Source of the DNA: Planctomycetota bacterium
GTDB lineage: Bacteria > Planctomycetota > Planctomycetia > Gemmatales > Gemmataceae
Length of the DNA: 32,290 nt
Assembly: GCA_016873095.1 (NCBI GenBank)
Contig: VGYC01000076.1
Span: 1 to 32,290, forward strand
Direction: 5' to 3'
Shown: piece by piece, positions 20,109-27,853 of the stretch
Layout: every line of letters starts with the position of its first letter
Position numbering within the stretch: position 1 is the stretch's first letter
Translations under genes and position numbers: made by a program
Notes under the pieces: generated by a model
What the model was told of the DNA's origin: nothing
What the model saw: the letters and a program-made list of their open reading frames with translations, nothing else
Databases searched by the model: none

Positions 20109-21737
20109 ATGAAGCAAGTCAATCCGAGCGCTCGGCTTCGTGGCACCTTGATACCGGACCTGTCTGCATCGCTGGTGGTGTTTCTCGTGGCGTTGCCGCT
20201 ATGCCTGGGCATCGCCATCGCTTCTGGGGCGCCGCCCGTGGCCGGCATCCTGAGCGGCGTCATTGGCGGTCTGGTCGTCTCCAGTCTGGGCGGCAGTCCC
20301 ATGCAAGTGAGTGGCCCGGCCAACAGCCTCATCGTGCTGGTGATGCTGGTCGTCCAGCAACACGGGCTGGGCATGCTGGGGGTCATCGTGCTCGCCGCTG
20401 GCGCCTTGCAGCTTGCCGCGGGACTGGCGCGCGTCGGTCAGATCTTTCGAGCCATTCCGCCGTCCATCGTCCATGGGCTGATGACTGGATTTGCGGTCAT
20501 GATCTTCGCGGGCCAGTTTCACGTCATGCTCGACGACCTGCCGCGGACCACGACCGTTGACAACCTGCTGAGCATGCCGACGGCGATGTGGGAAGCACTC
20601 ATCTTGCGCGACGGCTCGCACCGAGCCGCGGCCATCGGCGCCTTGACCGTGATCTTGCTTCTGTCCTGGAAGTCGCTGTCGCCGCGGCGGCTGGCCTTCT
20701 TGCCGGCGTCGCTGGTTGCAGTCGTGGTCGCCACTGTTGTCGCCGAGGTAGCCCGCCTGAACGTCGGCCGCGTGCAACTGCCGGAAAGCTTGCTCGACTC
20801 GGTTCACTGGCTTGATTACCAGCTATTGCCGCGCCTGGCGGAGTTGCCAGTGCTCGAGGTGGCCATGGTGATGGCGTTCCTGGCGAGCACGGAAACGCTG
20901 CTGAGCGCGACGGCTGTGGACCGCTTGCACCAGGGGCCGCGCACGGACTACGACCGCGAATTGGTGGCACAGGGAATTGGCAACATGACCTGCGGCCTAG
21001 TGGGCGCGGTTCCCCTCACCGGGGTCGTGATCCGCAGTGCCACGAATGTCGCCGCCGGCGCCCGCACCCGGCTGGCAGGAGTCATGCACGGTGTCTGGTT
21101 GTTGCTGCTCGTCGTGCTGGCGCCGTGGCTGCTGTCGCGCATCGCCACGGCCAGCCTGGCTGCCGTCCTCGTGGTTGCGGTCTTCAAGCTCATCGATGTG
21201 CGTGCCTTGCGCGAGCTCTGGCGGCAAGACCGGCGCGAAATCGCCATCTACGCGGTTACAGCCCTTGGCATCGTGTTGCTCGGCGTCCTGCCGGGCGTGT
21301 TGCTGGGTATCGGCCTGGCCATCGCCAAGTTGCTGCACACGCTCGGTCGGCTCAAGATCCGCACCGTGATCGACGAGAGTCGGCGGCGCACGACCTTACA
21401 CCTTCGCGGCACGGCGACCTTCATGAGCCTGCCCAGGCTGGCCGCCGCCCTTGAGACCGTGCCGGTTGGCCACGAGTTGCACATCCACTTCGAGGAACTC
21501 AGCCTCATTGACCACGCCTGCCTCGATCTGCTGATGACGTGGGAAAAGCGGCACGAACCGGTGGGCAGCGCGCTGGTGCTGGACTGGGAAGACCTCGCCG
21601 CCCGCCTGAAGGCCCGCGCCGGTTGGCATGGTCCCAAGGTCAGCCGCGACGACGAACAGCCAACCGTGACGAGGCCAACGCGGCACCGCTTCTTTCGCGC
21701 TGGCTGGAGAACTGTGGCCGGCGCATACGACGAATGA
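20109..21737 (+). CDS. SulP-family anion transporter with STAS-like tail (second copy)
   Basis: The product is 542 aa, with a strong ribosome binding site (GGAGGA) before ATG 20109. It is a multi-pass membrane protein clearly homologous to the transporter at 17001 along its whole length. Shared blocks are LVVFLVALPLCLGIAIASG, GGSPMQVSGPANSLIVLV, STETLLSATAVDRLHQGPRT, LTGVVIRSATNVAAGARTR and a STAS-like LHIHFEELSLIDHACLDLLM. The STAS serine/threonine usually found after the aspartate is replaced (DHACL), in both copies. The tail after the STAS-like part (about 500-542) is basic and not conserved between the two. It follows the carbonic-anhydrase-like gene by 58 bp. A role in bicarbonate uptake is an inference from context; sulfate or other anions are possible. 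Confidence 0.92.
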   Translation: MKQVNPSARLRGTLIPDLSASLVVFLVALPLCLGIAIASGAPPVAGILSGVIGGLVVSSLGGSPMQVSGPANSLIVLVMLVVQQHGLGMLGVIVLAAGALQLAAGLARVGQIFRAIPPSIVHGLMTGFAVMIFAGQFHVMLDDLPRTTTVDNLLSMPTAMWEALILRDGSHRAAAIGALTVILLLSWKSLSPRRLAFLPASLVAVVVATVVAEVARLNVGRVQLPESLLDSVHWLDYQLLPRLAELPVLEVAMVMAFLASTETLLSATAVDRLHQGPRTDYDRELVAQGIGNMTCGLVGAVPLTGVVIRSATNVAAGARTRLAGVMHGVWLLLLVVLAPWLLSRIATASLAAVLVVAVFKLIDVRALRELWRQDRREIAIYAVTALGIVLLGVLPGVLLGIGLAIAKLLHTLGRLKIRTVIDESRRRTTLHLRGTATFMSLPRLAAALETVPVGHELHIHFEELSLIDHACLDLLMTWEKRHEPVGSALVLDWEDLAARLKARAGWHGPKVSRDDEQPTVTRPTRHRFFRAGWRTVAGAYDE

Positions 21738-21770
21738 ATCGCGCGTTGCGCATGCACTTGGCTCGGCGCT

Positions 21771-23966
21771 TTACCAGCCAATGCAGCATGGACACGCCCG
21801 GCCCAGCCAGGGCACATGGCCCGACCGATCTTCCGCCAGCAACCGATCCGCCAGCCGCTGGGGTCGATCGCGCCAGCCCGCCGAAGGGCTCGCCTTCTCC
21901 AGCCCGTAGTCGATCTCCAGCGGCGGCGCCTTGCCGCCGGGCCCTTTAAGGTAATGCTCCATCCATTGTAAGAGCCGCAGGTTGTAATCGAGCCGCGAGG
22001 CCGCCCGGCGGTTGCCGTGGCCTTCGCCGGGATAGAGCACCAGCCGCACCGGCGCCTGGTTGCGCACCTTGAGATGGCGATACAGCTCCAGCGATTGAGA
22101 GGGATGCACGCGCGGGTCGTTCTTGCCGTGCATGATGAGCAACGGCGTCTTCGCCTTGTCGAGATAGCGGATCGGGCTGGCCTTGGCGAAGTAGTCCCAG
22201 TCCTCCCACAGCCATTTGCGATGATGAACGAGGTTCATCTCCTGCGGGATATCGGTGGTGCCGGAGCAGGAAATCCAGTCGCTGATGCCGACGAACATGA
22301 CGCCGGCGGCAAAGCGGTCGGAGTAGTAGGTGCTGCCCCAGGCCGTGGCGTAGCCGCCGTAGGATCCGCCGGTGATGCCGACCTTCTTGGGATCGACCAG
22401 GCCCGTCTTGACGAGATGATCGACGCCGTCGATGAGGTCATCGAACTCCTTGCCGCCGGCCTCGCGCTGCCCCTTCATCGAGAACTCGACGCCGTAGCCA
22501 GTGCTGCCGCGATAGTTGGGATAGAACACCGCCATGCCTTTGGCCGCGGCGACCTGTCCCAGCGAGTGATACAGAGTCACCCAGCCGTTGGAGTAATGCG
22601 CCTCCGGACCGCCATGGACGGTGAGGACGAGCGGATAGCGCTGGCCCGGCTTCTCATCGAGCGGGCGGACGAGGATGCCTTCCAAATCGAGTCCATCGCG
22701 GGCCTTGTACTTGATGACTTCCTGCCTGGCGAAGCGCAAGGTGCGCAGCCAGGGGTTGCTGTCGGTGAGGCGGCGCGGCTCGCCTCTCCACTCCGAGCTG
22801 ATGTAGACTTCTGGCGGATGATTGGCCGCATGGCCGATCATGGCGATGGCCTTTCCATCGCGAGACACGCTAATATCGGTTGCGATCGGTCGATTCTCGC
22901 CCACCTGATACCCATTTGCTTTAGCTCCTGCTATGCCAACCAATGGTGATACTCCCGCCGCCCCCAAGAAGAGCAGGTAGTCCGAGTTTCTCCAGGCGAA
23001 TGATTCCAGGTGTTCAGCGTCCCCCTTATGGACGTCGATCCACTTGCTGCCGTCATGAATCCATGGACGGCCCTCCTTCGGATCGTGCTTGTCTCTGCCG
23101 GTGATCATTGCCAGCTTCTTGCCGTCCGGAGACCAGGCGAGCTGGCCGAGTTTACCGGGATTCTTGAGGTTGGTGACTTTCCCGACCAGCGGTCGCTCTT
23201 GCTCCCCGCTCGCCAGTTCGAAGATGTGGACCTTGCGGAACATGATGTGGTCGTCGATGCCGGCCGATGGAGCGAGCGCAACGGCGAGCTTGTCCTCCTG
23301 CGGGTTCCAGTGCAGCTCGGAGGCGGAGCCGTCGAGCTTTAGCATCGTCGTTAAGCGCCACGGGCTGGCTGGGATGGAGGTACCGTCATTTGCGCGTTCG
23401 TGCGTCGGGATCAGGTCGGCGATCCACACGCGGACGAACGGTTGCTCTTCCTCGTAGATTTCCTGGTTGAAGCCCTGGTCTTGCCTCGCCTTCTTCGCCT
23501 TGGCGACGGGCTCGGTCGCCAGGAAGGCGACGCGGTTGCCGTCGCCGGAGAAGCTGAAGCTCTGGATGTCGGTGGCGTGGGACAGGACCTTGCGGGCCTC
23601 GCCGCCGCGGGTGCCGATGAAGTAGAGCGATTTCGTCTCGTCCTTGTCGCGCTTGGCGAGGAAGGCGATATGCTTGCCGTCCGGCGTCCAGGCGATATGG
23701 TCCACATTGACCGGGCCGGTGATGTACGGGGTCGAGTTGCCCTTGGTATCGACGACGTGCAGTTCCGCCCACGACGGCCCATCCTTTTCCTTCGGGATCG
23801 CCCGCGGCACGGACAGAATGTACGCGATCTGCTTGCCATCCGGCGCGATCACCGCCGACGTGACGATCTTCAGCTTCGCGATGTGCTGCGGCGTGAACGT
23901 GTCCTGGGCGGTGAGGGTATGTGAAAGCGCTAGAGACATGACCAGCGCCAGGAGACGTGATGGCAT
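21771..23966 (-). CDS. Secreted S9-family prolyl oligopeptidase-type peptidase
   Basis: The product is 731 aa. The signal peptide is about 1-21 (LLALVMSLALSHTLTAQ). A beta-propeller with PD40-like strands (about 30-400, e.g. IAWTPDGKHIAFLAKRD, LAWSPDGKKLAMITGRD) covers a C-terminal alpha/beta-hydrolase. Its triad is Ser535 (GGSYGGYA), Asp617 (HGKNDPRV) and His650 (PGEGHGNR), and LTVHGGPEAHYSNGW lies near the oxyanion region. It would hydrolyse short peptides (acylaminoacyl- or dipeptidyl-peptidase type) in the periplasm. AGGAG lies 6 nt before the ATG. The last 45 residues or so, rich in Arg/Trp and ending CPCCIGW, extend past the normal end of the fold and may come from a shifted stop. The gene converges on the second SulP gene with a 33-bp gap. 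Confidence 0.93.
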   Translation of the reverse strand: MPSRLLALVMSLALSHTLTAQDTFTPQHIAKLKIVTSAVIAPDGKQIAYILSVPRAIPKEKDGPSWAELHVVDTKGNSTPYITGPVNVDHIAWTPDGKHIAFLAKRDKDETKSLYFIGTRGGEARKVLSHATDIQSFSFSGDGNRVAFLATEPVAKAKKARQDQGFNQEIYEEEQPFVRVWIADLIPTHERANDGTSIPASPWRLTTMLKLDGSASELHWNPQEDKLAVALAPSAGIDDHIMFRKVHIFELASGEQERPLVGKVTNLKNPGKLGQLAWSPDGKKLAMITGRDKHDPKEGRPWIHDGSKWIDVHKGDAEHLESFAWRNSDYLLFLGAAGVSPLVGIAGAKANGYQVGENRPIATDISVSRDGKAIAMIGHAANHPPEVYISSEWRGEPRRLTDSNPWLRTLRFARQEVIKYKARDGLDLEGILVRPLDEKPGQRYPLVLTVHGGPEAHYSNGWVTLYHSLGQVAAAKGMAVFYPNYRGSTGYGVEFSMKGQREAGGKEFDDLIDGVDHLVKTGLVDPKKVGITGGSYGGYATAWGSTYYSDRFAAGVMFVGISDWISCSGTTDIPQEMNLVHHRKWLWEDWDYFAKASPIRYLDKAKTPLLIMHGKNDPRVHPSQSLELYRHLKVRNQAPVRLVLYPGEGHGNRRAASRLDYNLRLLQWMEHYLKGPGGKAPPLEIDYGLEKASPSAGWRDRPQRLADRLLAEDRSGHVPWLGRACPCCIGW

Positions 23967-23995
23967 GGATGACTCCTACAGTGAAGGTGAAATTC

Positions 23996-24020
23996 GGGAG
24001 GGCGAGGCTCCTGCCGAGCC
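23996..24020. repeat. 25-bp dispersed repeat, copy 1
   Basis: A 25-bp GC-rich sequence starting gggagggcgaggc lies upstream of the S9 peptidase gene. It is identical to the two copies arranged as an inverted pair at 27761-27785 and 27815-27839. Confidence 0.85.
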
Positions 24021-24096
24021 GTTTTGACAGAGAGCGTCAAGCGCAGCACGGCCTGGCGCGAGCCCTCTCTTTCGGATAGCCTCAGAGGCCGTCAAG

Positions 24097-25359
24097 TCAA
24101 GCCGATTCCGCCGCGTGCGTTCCTGCCAGCCAGCCGGTGCTGAAGGCTGACTGGAAGTTGTAGCCGCCGATGGGGCCGTCCAGATCAAGCACCTCGCCGG
24201 CGATGTACAGTTCCGGGACCAGCTTGCTGCGCATGGTCCGGCTATCGACCTCGTCGAGCGCCACGCCGCCGGCCGTGACCTCTGCCTTCTCGAATCCGAG
24301 CGTGCCGGCGACAGGCAGCGTCAAGCGCTTCATCGCGGCGACCAGAATCGTGCGCTCAGCCTTGCTGAGCGCCGCCGCCTTGCGCTCCGGTGCCATGCCG
24401 GCTTGCCGCAAGAGCGCATCGCACAATCGGCGTGGCAAGCGGCTAGCCAGCACGACAGCGAGTTGCTTCTTGCCGGAGGCGAGCGACTCGGAGCGCAGGA
24501 AATCGCCAAGCTCAGCCTCGGAATCACCGAGCAAGAGATCGAGCTCCAGCCGGAGCGACCTCGGCGATGGATGCCCGCTGATAACGCGGCTGACATCAAG
24601 CGCCACCGGCCCGCTCAGTCCGAAGTGGGCGAACAACAACGAGCCGCGGCGCACGGCCGGATGGCTGGCAACGAGCTTGCCATCCGCCTCCAGAACGCGC
24701 AGCTGCACGCCTGGGATGGTCACACCGCGCAGATCCGTGATCCAGGGAACGGTGACGCGGATTGGCGTGAGCGACGGCCGCGGCGGGATGATGGTATGGC
24801 CGAACTGCGCGCAGAAGCCGTAGCCGTCGCCGGTGGTGCCGCTGCCGGGGTACGACTTGCCGCCGCTGGTGACGATGACGCGCCGAGCGGCGATGGTTCG
24901 CTGTGGGGTGGTCAGCGTCCACGCTCCGCCGCGCGTCGGAGCCACACGGGTCACGGGTTCGGCGAGCGACAATATCGCACCGCTGCGGTGCAAACGGCGC
25001 AGGAGCGCGTCGAGCACGTCGGCGGCCTTGTTGCTGACGGGGAAGACCTTGCCGGTGTCCTCGGCCTTGGTTGCGACGCCCTCGTTCTCAAACAGGGCGA
25101 TGGTATCCGCGACGCTCAAGGCAGCAAGCGGCGAGTGCAGGAACTTGCCGGCGGGGCCGAAGGCCTCGACGATGCCGCGGTTGTCGGTGGCGTGGGTGAG
25201 GTTGCAGCGCGTGCCGCCGGACATGAGTATCTTGACGCCGGGCTTCTTGTTCTTTTCGAGGAGGAGCGTGCGCCGACCCAGTTCCGCGGCGCGAATGGCA
25301 GCCAGCAAGCCCGCCGCACCGGCGCCGATCACCACCACGTCCCAGGTTTCCGCGATCAC
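24097..25359 (-). CDS. HI0933/BaiN-family FAD-dependent oxidoreductase
   Basis: The product is 420 aa from GTG 25359. A longer reading of the same frame up to 26100 only shadows the WD40 gene. N-terminal dinucleotide-binding motif WDVVVIGAGAAGLLAAIRAA (GAGAAG at 12-17), then LLLEKNKKPGVKILMSGGTR. Family signatures are TSGGKSYPGSGTTGDGYGF, EVTAGGVALDEVDSRTM and LYIAGEVLDLDGPIGGYNFQ near the C-terminus. These are soluble FAD-binding proteins. The clostridial BaiN member has been linked to bile-acid reduction, but most members have no known substrate. The GTG overlaps the TGA of the WD40 gene (GTGA) and has no ribosome binding site, so it depends on coupling with that gene. Confidence 0.9.
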   Translation of the reverse strand: MIAETWDVVVIGAGAAGLLAAIRAAELGRRTLLLEKNKKPGVKILMSGGTRCNLTHATDNRGIVEAFGPAGKFLHSPLAALSVADTIALFENEGVATKAEDTGKVFPVSNKAADVLDALLRRLHRSGAILSLAEPVTRVAPTRGGAWTLTTPQRTIAARRVIVTSGGKSYPGSGTTGDGYGFCAQFGHTIIPPRPSLTPIRVTVPWITDLRGVTIPGVQLRVLEADGKLVASHPAVRRGSLLFAHFGLSGPVALDVSRVISGHPSPRSLRLELDLLLGDSEAELGDFLRSESLASGKKQLAVVLASRLPRRLCDALLRQAGMAPERKAAALSKAERTILVAAMKRLTLPVAGTLGFEKAEVTAGGVALDEVDSRTMRSKLVPELYIAGEVLDLDGPIGGYNFQSAFSTGWLAGTHAAESA

Positions 25360-26357
25360 GCCCGCAAATCCATGACGCTGATCTTCTGATGGCCCACGGC
25401 GTAGAGCCGTGTGTGATCCTCGTTGAAGGCGACATCGTGGACGTGCATTGGGATGTTGCCCTGGTGGATGGAGGCACGGCGGGCGGGGTCGTGGAACATG
25501 ACGAGGCCGTTGCTGCCGCCGCCGATGGCGCAGAGCCATTCGTTGGCCGGATGCCAGACAAGCCGATTGACGATGCCCTGCTGCCCGGTGAAGAAGAAGA
25601 GCCGCTCGGCTCTGGCCCAGTTGAAGACCTCGACGCGCGACGGACCTTGCAGGGCGTCCACGTTGCCGATCTGCCCGACACCGCCCACGGCGATCTGGGT
25701 GCCGTCCGGGTTGAAGGCGAGGCCGCGGACGCCGCCGATGGAGCGGATGCGCTGCACGCCGTCCCAGGTGTAGAGCGTGGGCGCGTCGACGGCGCCAAGC
25801 TGTCGGCCGTCCTCGACGTTCCAGATGATCACGCGGCCGACGCGGTCGCCGGTGGCCAGCTTTCGCCCATCGGCCGAGAAGACGCACGCATAGAGCATGG
25901 AACCAAAGTTGGTCGGTGTGCGTGCCGCATGGCCGCGTAGCTCGCGGATGCGCTCGCCGGTCGTCGCGTTCCAGATGCGGCAGACCATGTCGTCGGCAAC
26001 GCTGGCAAGCTTCGTACCATCTGGCGAGACGGCCAGTTGCCGCACCCAGCGTGTGTGGGCGGCGACGGTGCGGATTACTTCGCCGCGTTCGCGGTCCCAC
26101 CAGATCAGCCGACCATCGTAGCCGCCGGACACGACCGTGCGCGTGCCGACGAGGCGGACACTGGTGACGTAGCGGCCGTGATCAGCCAGCTCGCGATCGG
26201 GTGGATTGTTCTGCCCGGCGTTCAGTTCATGCACCTTGTTGTCCGAGCTGCCGACGATGAGCGTGTCGCTGTTCGGTAGACGCGCGACGGAAAATAGAAT
26301 GTCGCGGCGGTTGATGTCGCGAACGGAGCGCAGATTGCGCGGGGAGCTGGCCGGCAT
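25356..26357 (-). CDS. WD40 repeat (beta-propeller) protein
   Basis: The product is 333 aa, composed almost wholly of WD40 blades. Examples are VVSGGYDGRLIWWDRERGE, LAVSPDGTKLASVADDMVC (followed by RIWNATTGERIRELRGH), FSADGRKLATGDRVGRVIIW and AVGHQKISVMDL. Probably six or seven blades form one propeller. There is no signal peptide and no catalytic motif. Such proteins serve as scaffolds. In planctomycetes, WD40 genes frequently sit beside DUF1501/DUF1549 genes, as here, but the partner is unknown. AGGAGA lies 7 nt before the ATG. The stop overlaps the flavoprotein start by four bases, and the DUF1501 gene lies 81 bp upstream on the same strand. Confidence 0.9.
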   Translation of the reverse strand: MPASSPRNLRSVRDINRRDILFSVARLPNSDTLIVGSSDNKVHELNAGQNNPPDRELADHGRYVTSVRLVGTRTVVSGGYDGRLIWWDRERGEVIRTVAAHTRWVRQLAVSPDGTKLASVADDMVCRIWNATTGERIRELRGHAARTPTNFGSMLYACVFSADGRKLATGDRVGRVIIWNVEDGRQLGAVDAPTLYTWDGVQRIRSIGGVRGLAFNPDGTQIAVGGVGQIGNVDALQGPSRVEVFNWARAERLFFFTGQQGIVNRLVWHPANEWLCAIGGGSNGLVMFHDPARRASIHQGNIPMHVHDVAFNEDHTRLYAVGHQKISVMDLRA

Positions 26358-26438
26358 GAAGAAGTCTCCTCTTGTTTACGATTCGCGTGCGCGCGATCGC
26401 GTCGTCGAAAGTATCCTCGCGAACGCGAAACGTAAACC

Positions 26439-27737
26439 CTATGCCAGCACCTCGCGGATCGGCTCGGTGCCGGGGTCGGTGAGCGGAATCGGGCGGGCGC
26501 CTACATGGTAGTTCTTGCGATGGTTGATGCCCAGGGCGCGATAGATGGTCGCGAACAGGCGGGCGGCGTTGATCTCGCCGTCGGCGACGCGCTGGCCGGT
26601 GGCGTCGCTACGGCCATAGACCGAGCCGCCGCGGATGCCGCAACCGGACAGCGAGCAACTCCATGCCGAGGCAAAGTGGTCGCGGCCGAGCTGTGAGTTG
26701 ATGTTCGGCGTGCGGCCGAACTCCGCCAGCGTGATGACCAGCGTGCTTTCCAGCAAGCCACGTTGCTCCAGGTCGTCGAGCAGCGTGCACATGACCTGGT
26801 CGAGCTCCGGGACCATCTCCTGGTGCGTCTCGAAATTGTGGCCGTGGCTGTCCCACCAGGCCCGGCCGACGCGGACAAACGGTACGCCGGCTTCCACCAG
26901 GCGGCGGGCGGCAAGCGTCTGCTGGCCGAAGAGTGTTGGCCCGTACATGTCGCGAATGCGCTGCGGCTCGCGGCCGATGTCGAAGAGCGCCTCGCTCGAC
27001 ATCAGCCCGCGCACCCGACTGTAGGCGTGGCTGTGACTATCGATGGTCAACGACGAACGGCCCCGCTCGAAGCCGCGGCTGAGCGTGCCGCGCAGGTCGG
27101 CGCGCTCGATGTGGTCCTGCTCGCTGATGCCGTTGCGGCGGATGTTCTCCGGGATCATGGACGTGTACAGGTCCATGGCGCCGTGGCGAGCGCCCAGGAA
27201 GCCGGGATTGCTGGGGGCCATGTTGCGGCCCTCGGTCGCGAAGTAAAATGCGACGTAATCGGGGACTGGACTGGATTCCTGGCCCAGCTCGCGCGACAGG
27301 ACGGCGCCCAGGTCGGGGTAGTTGAGTCCCGCCTCGCGTGGCCGGCCGCGCATCATCATCTCCGCGGCGCTGTTGTGGTCGGCGTTGCGTGTGTTCAGCG
27401 AGCGAATGATGGCCGTGTCCTTGAGCCGGCGGGCCATGCGTGGCATGAGTTCGCTGATATGGATGCCGGGAACGGAAGTCTGGATGGCCTGGAAGGGCCC
27501 GCCGGTGACGGCGCCTGGCTTGGGGTCCCAGGTTTCGAGCTGACTGGCGCCGCCTGCCAGCCACAGGAGGATGCAGCGCTTCTGGTTGCGGCGCAGCTCG
27601 GCGGAGATCTCGGGGGCCGCCAGCGCCTGGATGGCTGTCATGTCGGCGCATGCCGCCACGCCGCCGGCAGCCATGGTCCCCAGGAAACCACGCCGGCTGA
27701 TCACGTGTTCGCCGGAACCGCAGAAACGCTTACGCAT
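26439..27737 (-). CDS. Tat-exported DUF1501 protein (sulfatase-like fold)
   Basis: The product is 432 aa from ATG 27737, preceded by a GGGGGG ribosome binding site with 6 nt spacing. A longer reading up to 27857 only translates the dispersed repeat. Tat signal SRRGFLGTMAAGG (residues 14-26). DUF1501 features include CILLWLAGGASQLETWDPKP, MPRMARRLKDTAIIRSL, ADHNSAAEMMMRGRP, RVGRAWWDSHGHNFETH, LVITLAEFGRTPNIN and LGRDHFASAWSC. The family is structurally related to alkaline phosphatases/sulfatases but has no proven activity. It is greatly expanded in planctomycetes, nearly always beside a DUF1549/DUF1553 gene, as here. The two probably work together outside the cytoplasm, perhaps on carbohydrates. 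Confidence 0.93.
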   Translation of the reverse strand: MRKRFCGSGEHVISRRGFLGTMAAGGVAACADMTAIQALAAPEISAELRRNQKRCILLWLAGGASQLETWDPKPGAVTGGPFQAIQTSVPGIHISELMPRMARRLKDTAIIRSLNTRNADHNSAAEMMMRGRPREAGLNYPDLGAVLSRELGQESSPVPDYVAFYFATEGRNMAPSNPGFLGARHGAMDLYTSMIPENIRRNGISEQDHIERADLRGTLSRGFERGRSSLTIDSHSHAYSRVRGLMSSEALFDIGREPQRIRDMYGPTLFGQQTLAARRLVEAGVPFVRVGRAWWDSHGHNFETHQEMVPELDQVMCTLLDDLEQRGLLESTLVITLAEFGRTPNINSQLGRDHFASAWSCSLSGCGIRGGSVYGRSDATGQRVADGEINAARLFATIYRALGINHRKNYHVGARPIPLTDPGTEPIREVLA

Positions 27738-27759
27738 GACAATCCCCCCTGTCGGCGAC

Positions 27760-27840
27760 TGGGAGGGCGAGGCTCCTGCCGAGCCAAGAACCCTCATCAA
27801 TGTTATCGGCTGGCGGCTCGGCAGGAGCCTCGCCCTCCCA
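27760..27840. repeat. Inverted pair of the 25-bp dispersed repeat (copies 2 and 3)
   Basis: Segments 27760-27785 and 27815-27840 are perfect reverse complements (26 bp) separated by 29 bp. They lie between the DUF1549/1553 and DUF1501 genes and could form a long hairpin in the shared transcript. Translated, they give GSAGASPS- or EGEAPAEP-like peptides. Confidence 0.88.
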
Positions 27841-27853
27841 ATGATGCTCTGCC

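Noticed and set aside
25360-26100. N-terminal extension of the FAD oxidoreductase to 667 aa
   Set aside because: The extension is Arg/His/Pro-rich out-of-frame translation of the WD40 gene; GTG 25359 gives a normal-length family member.
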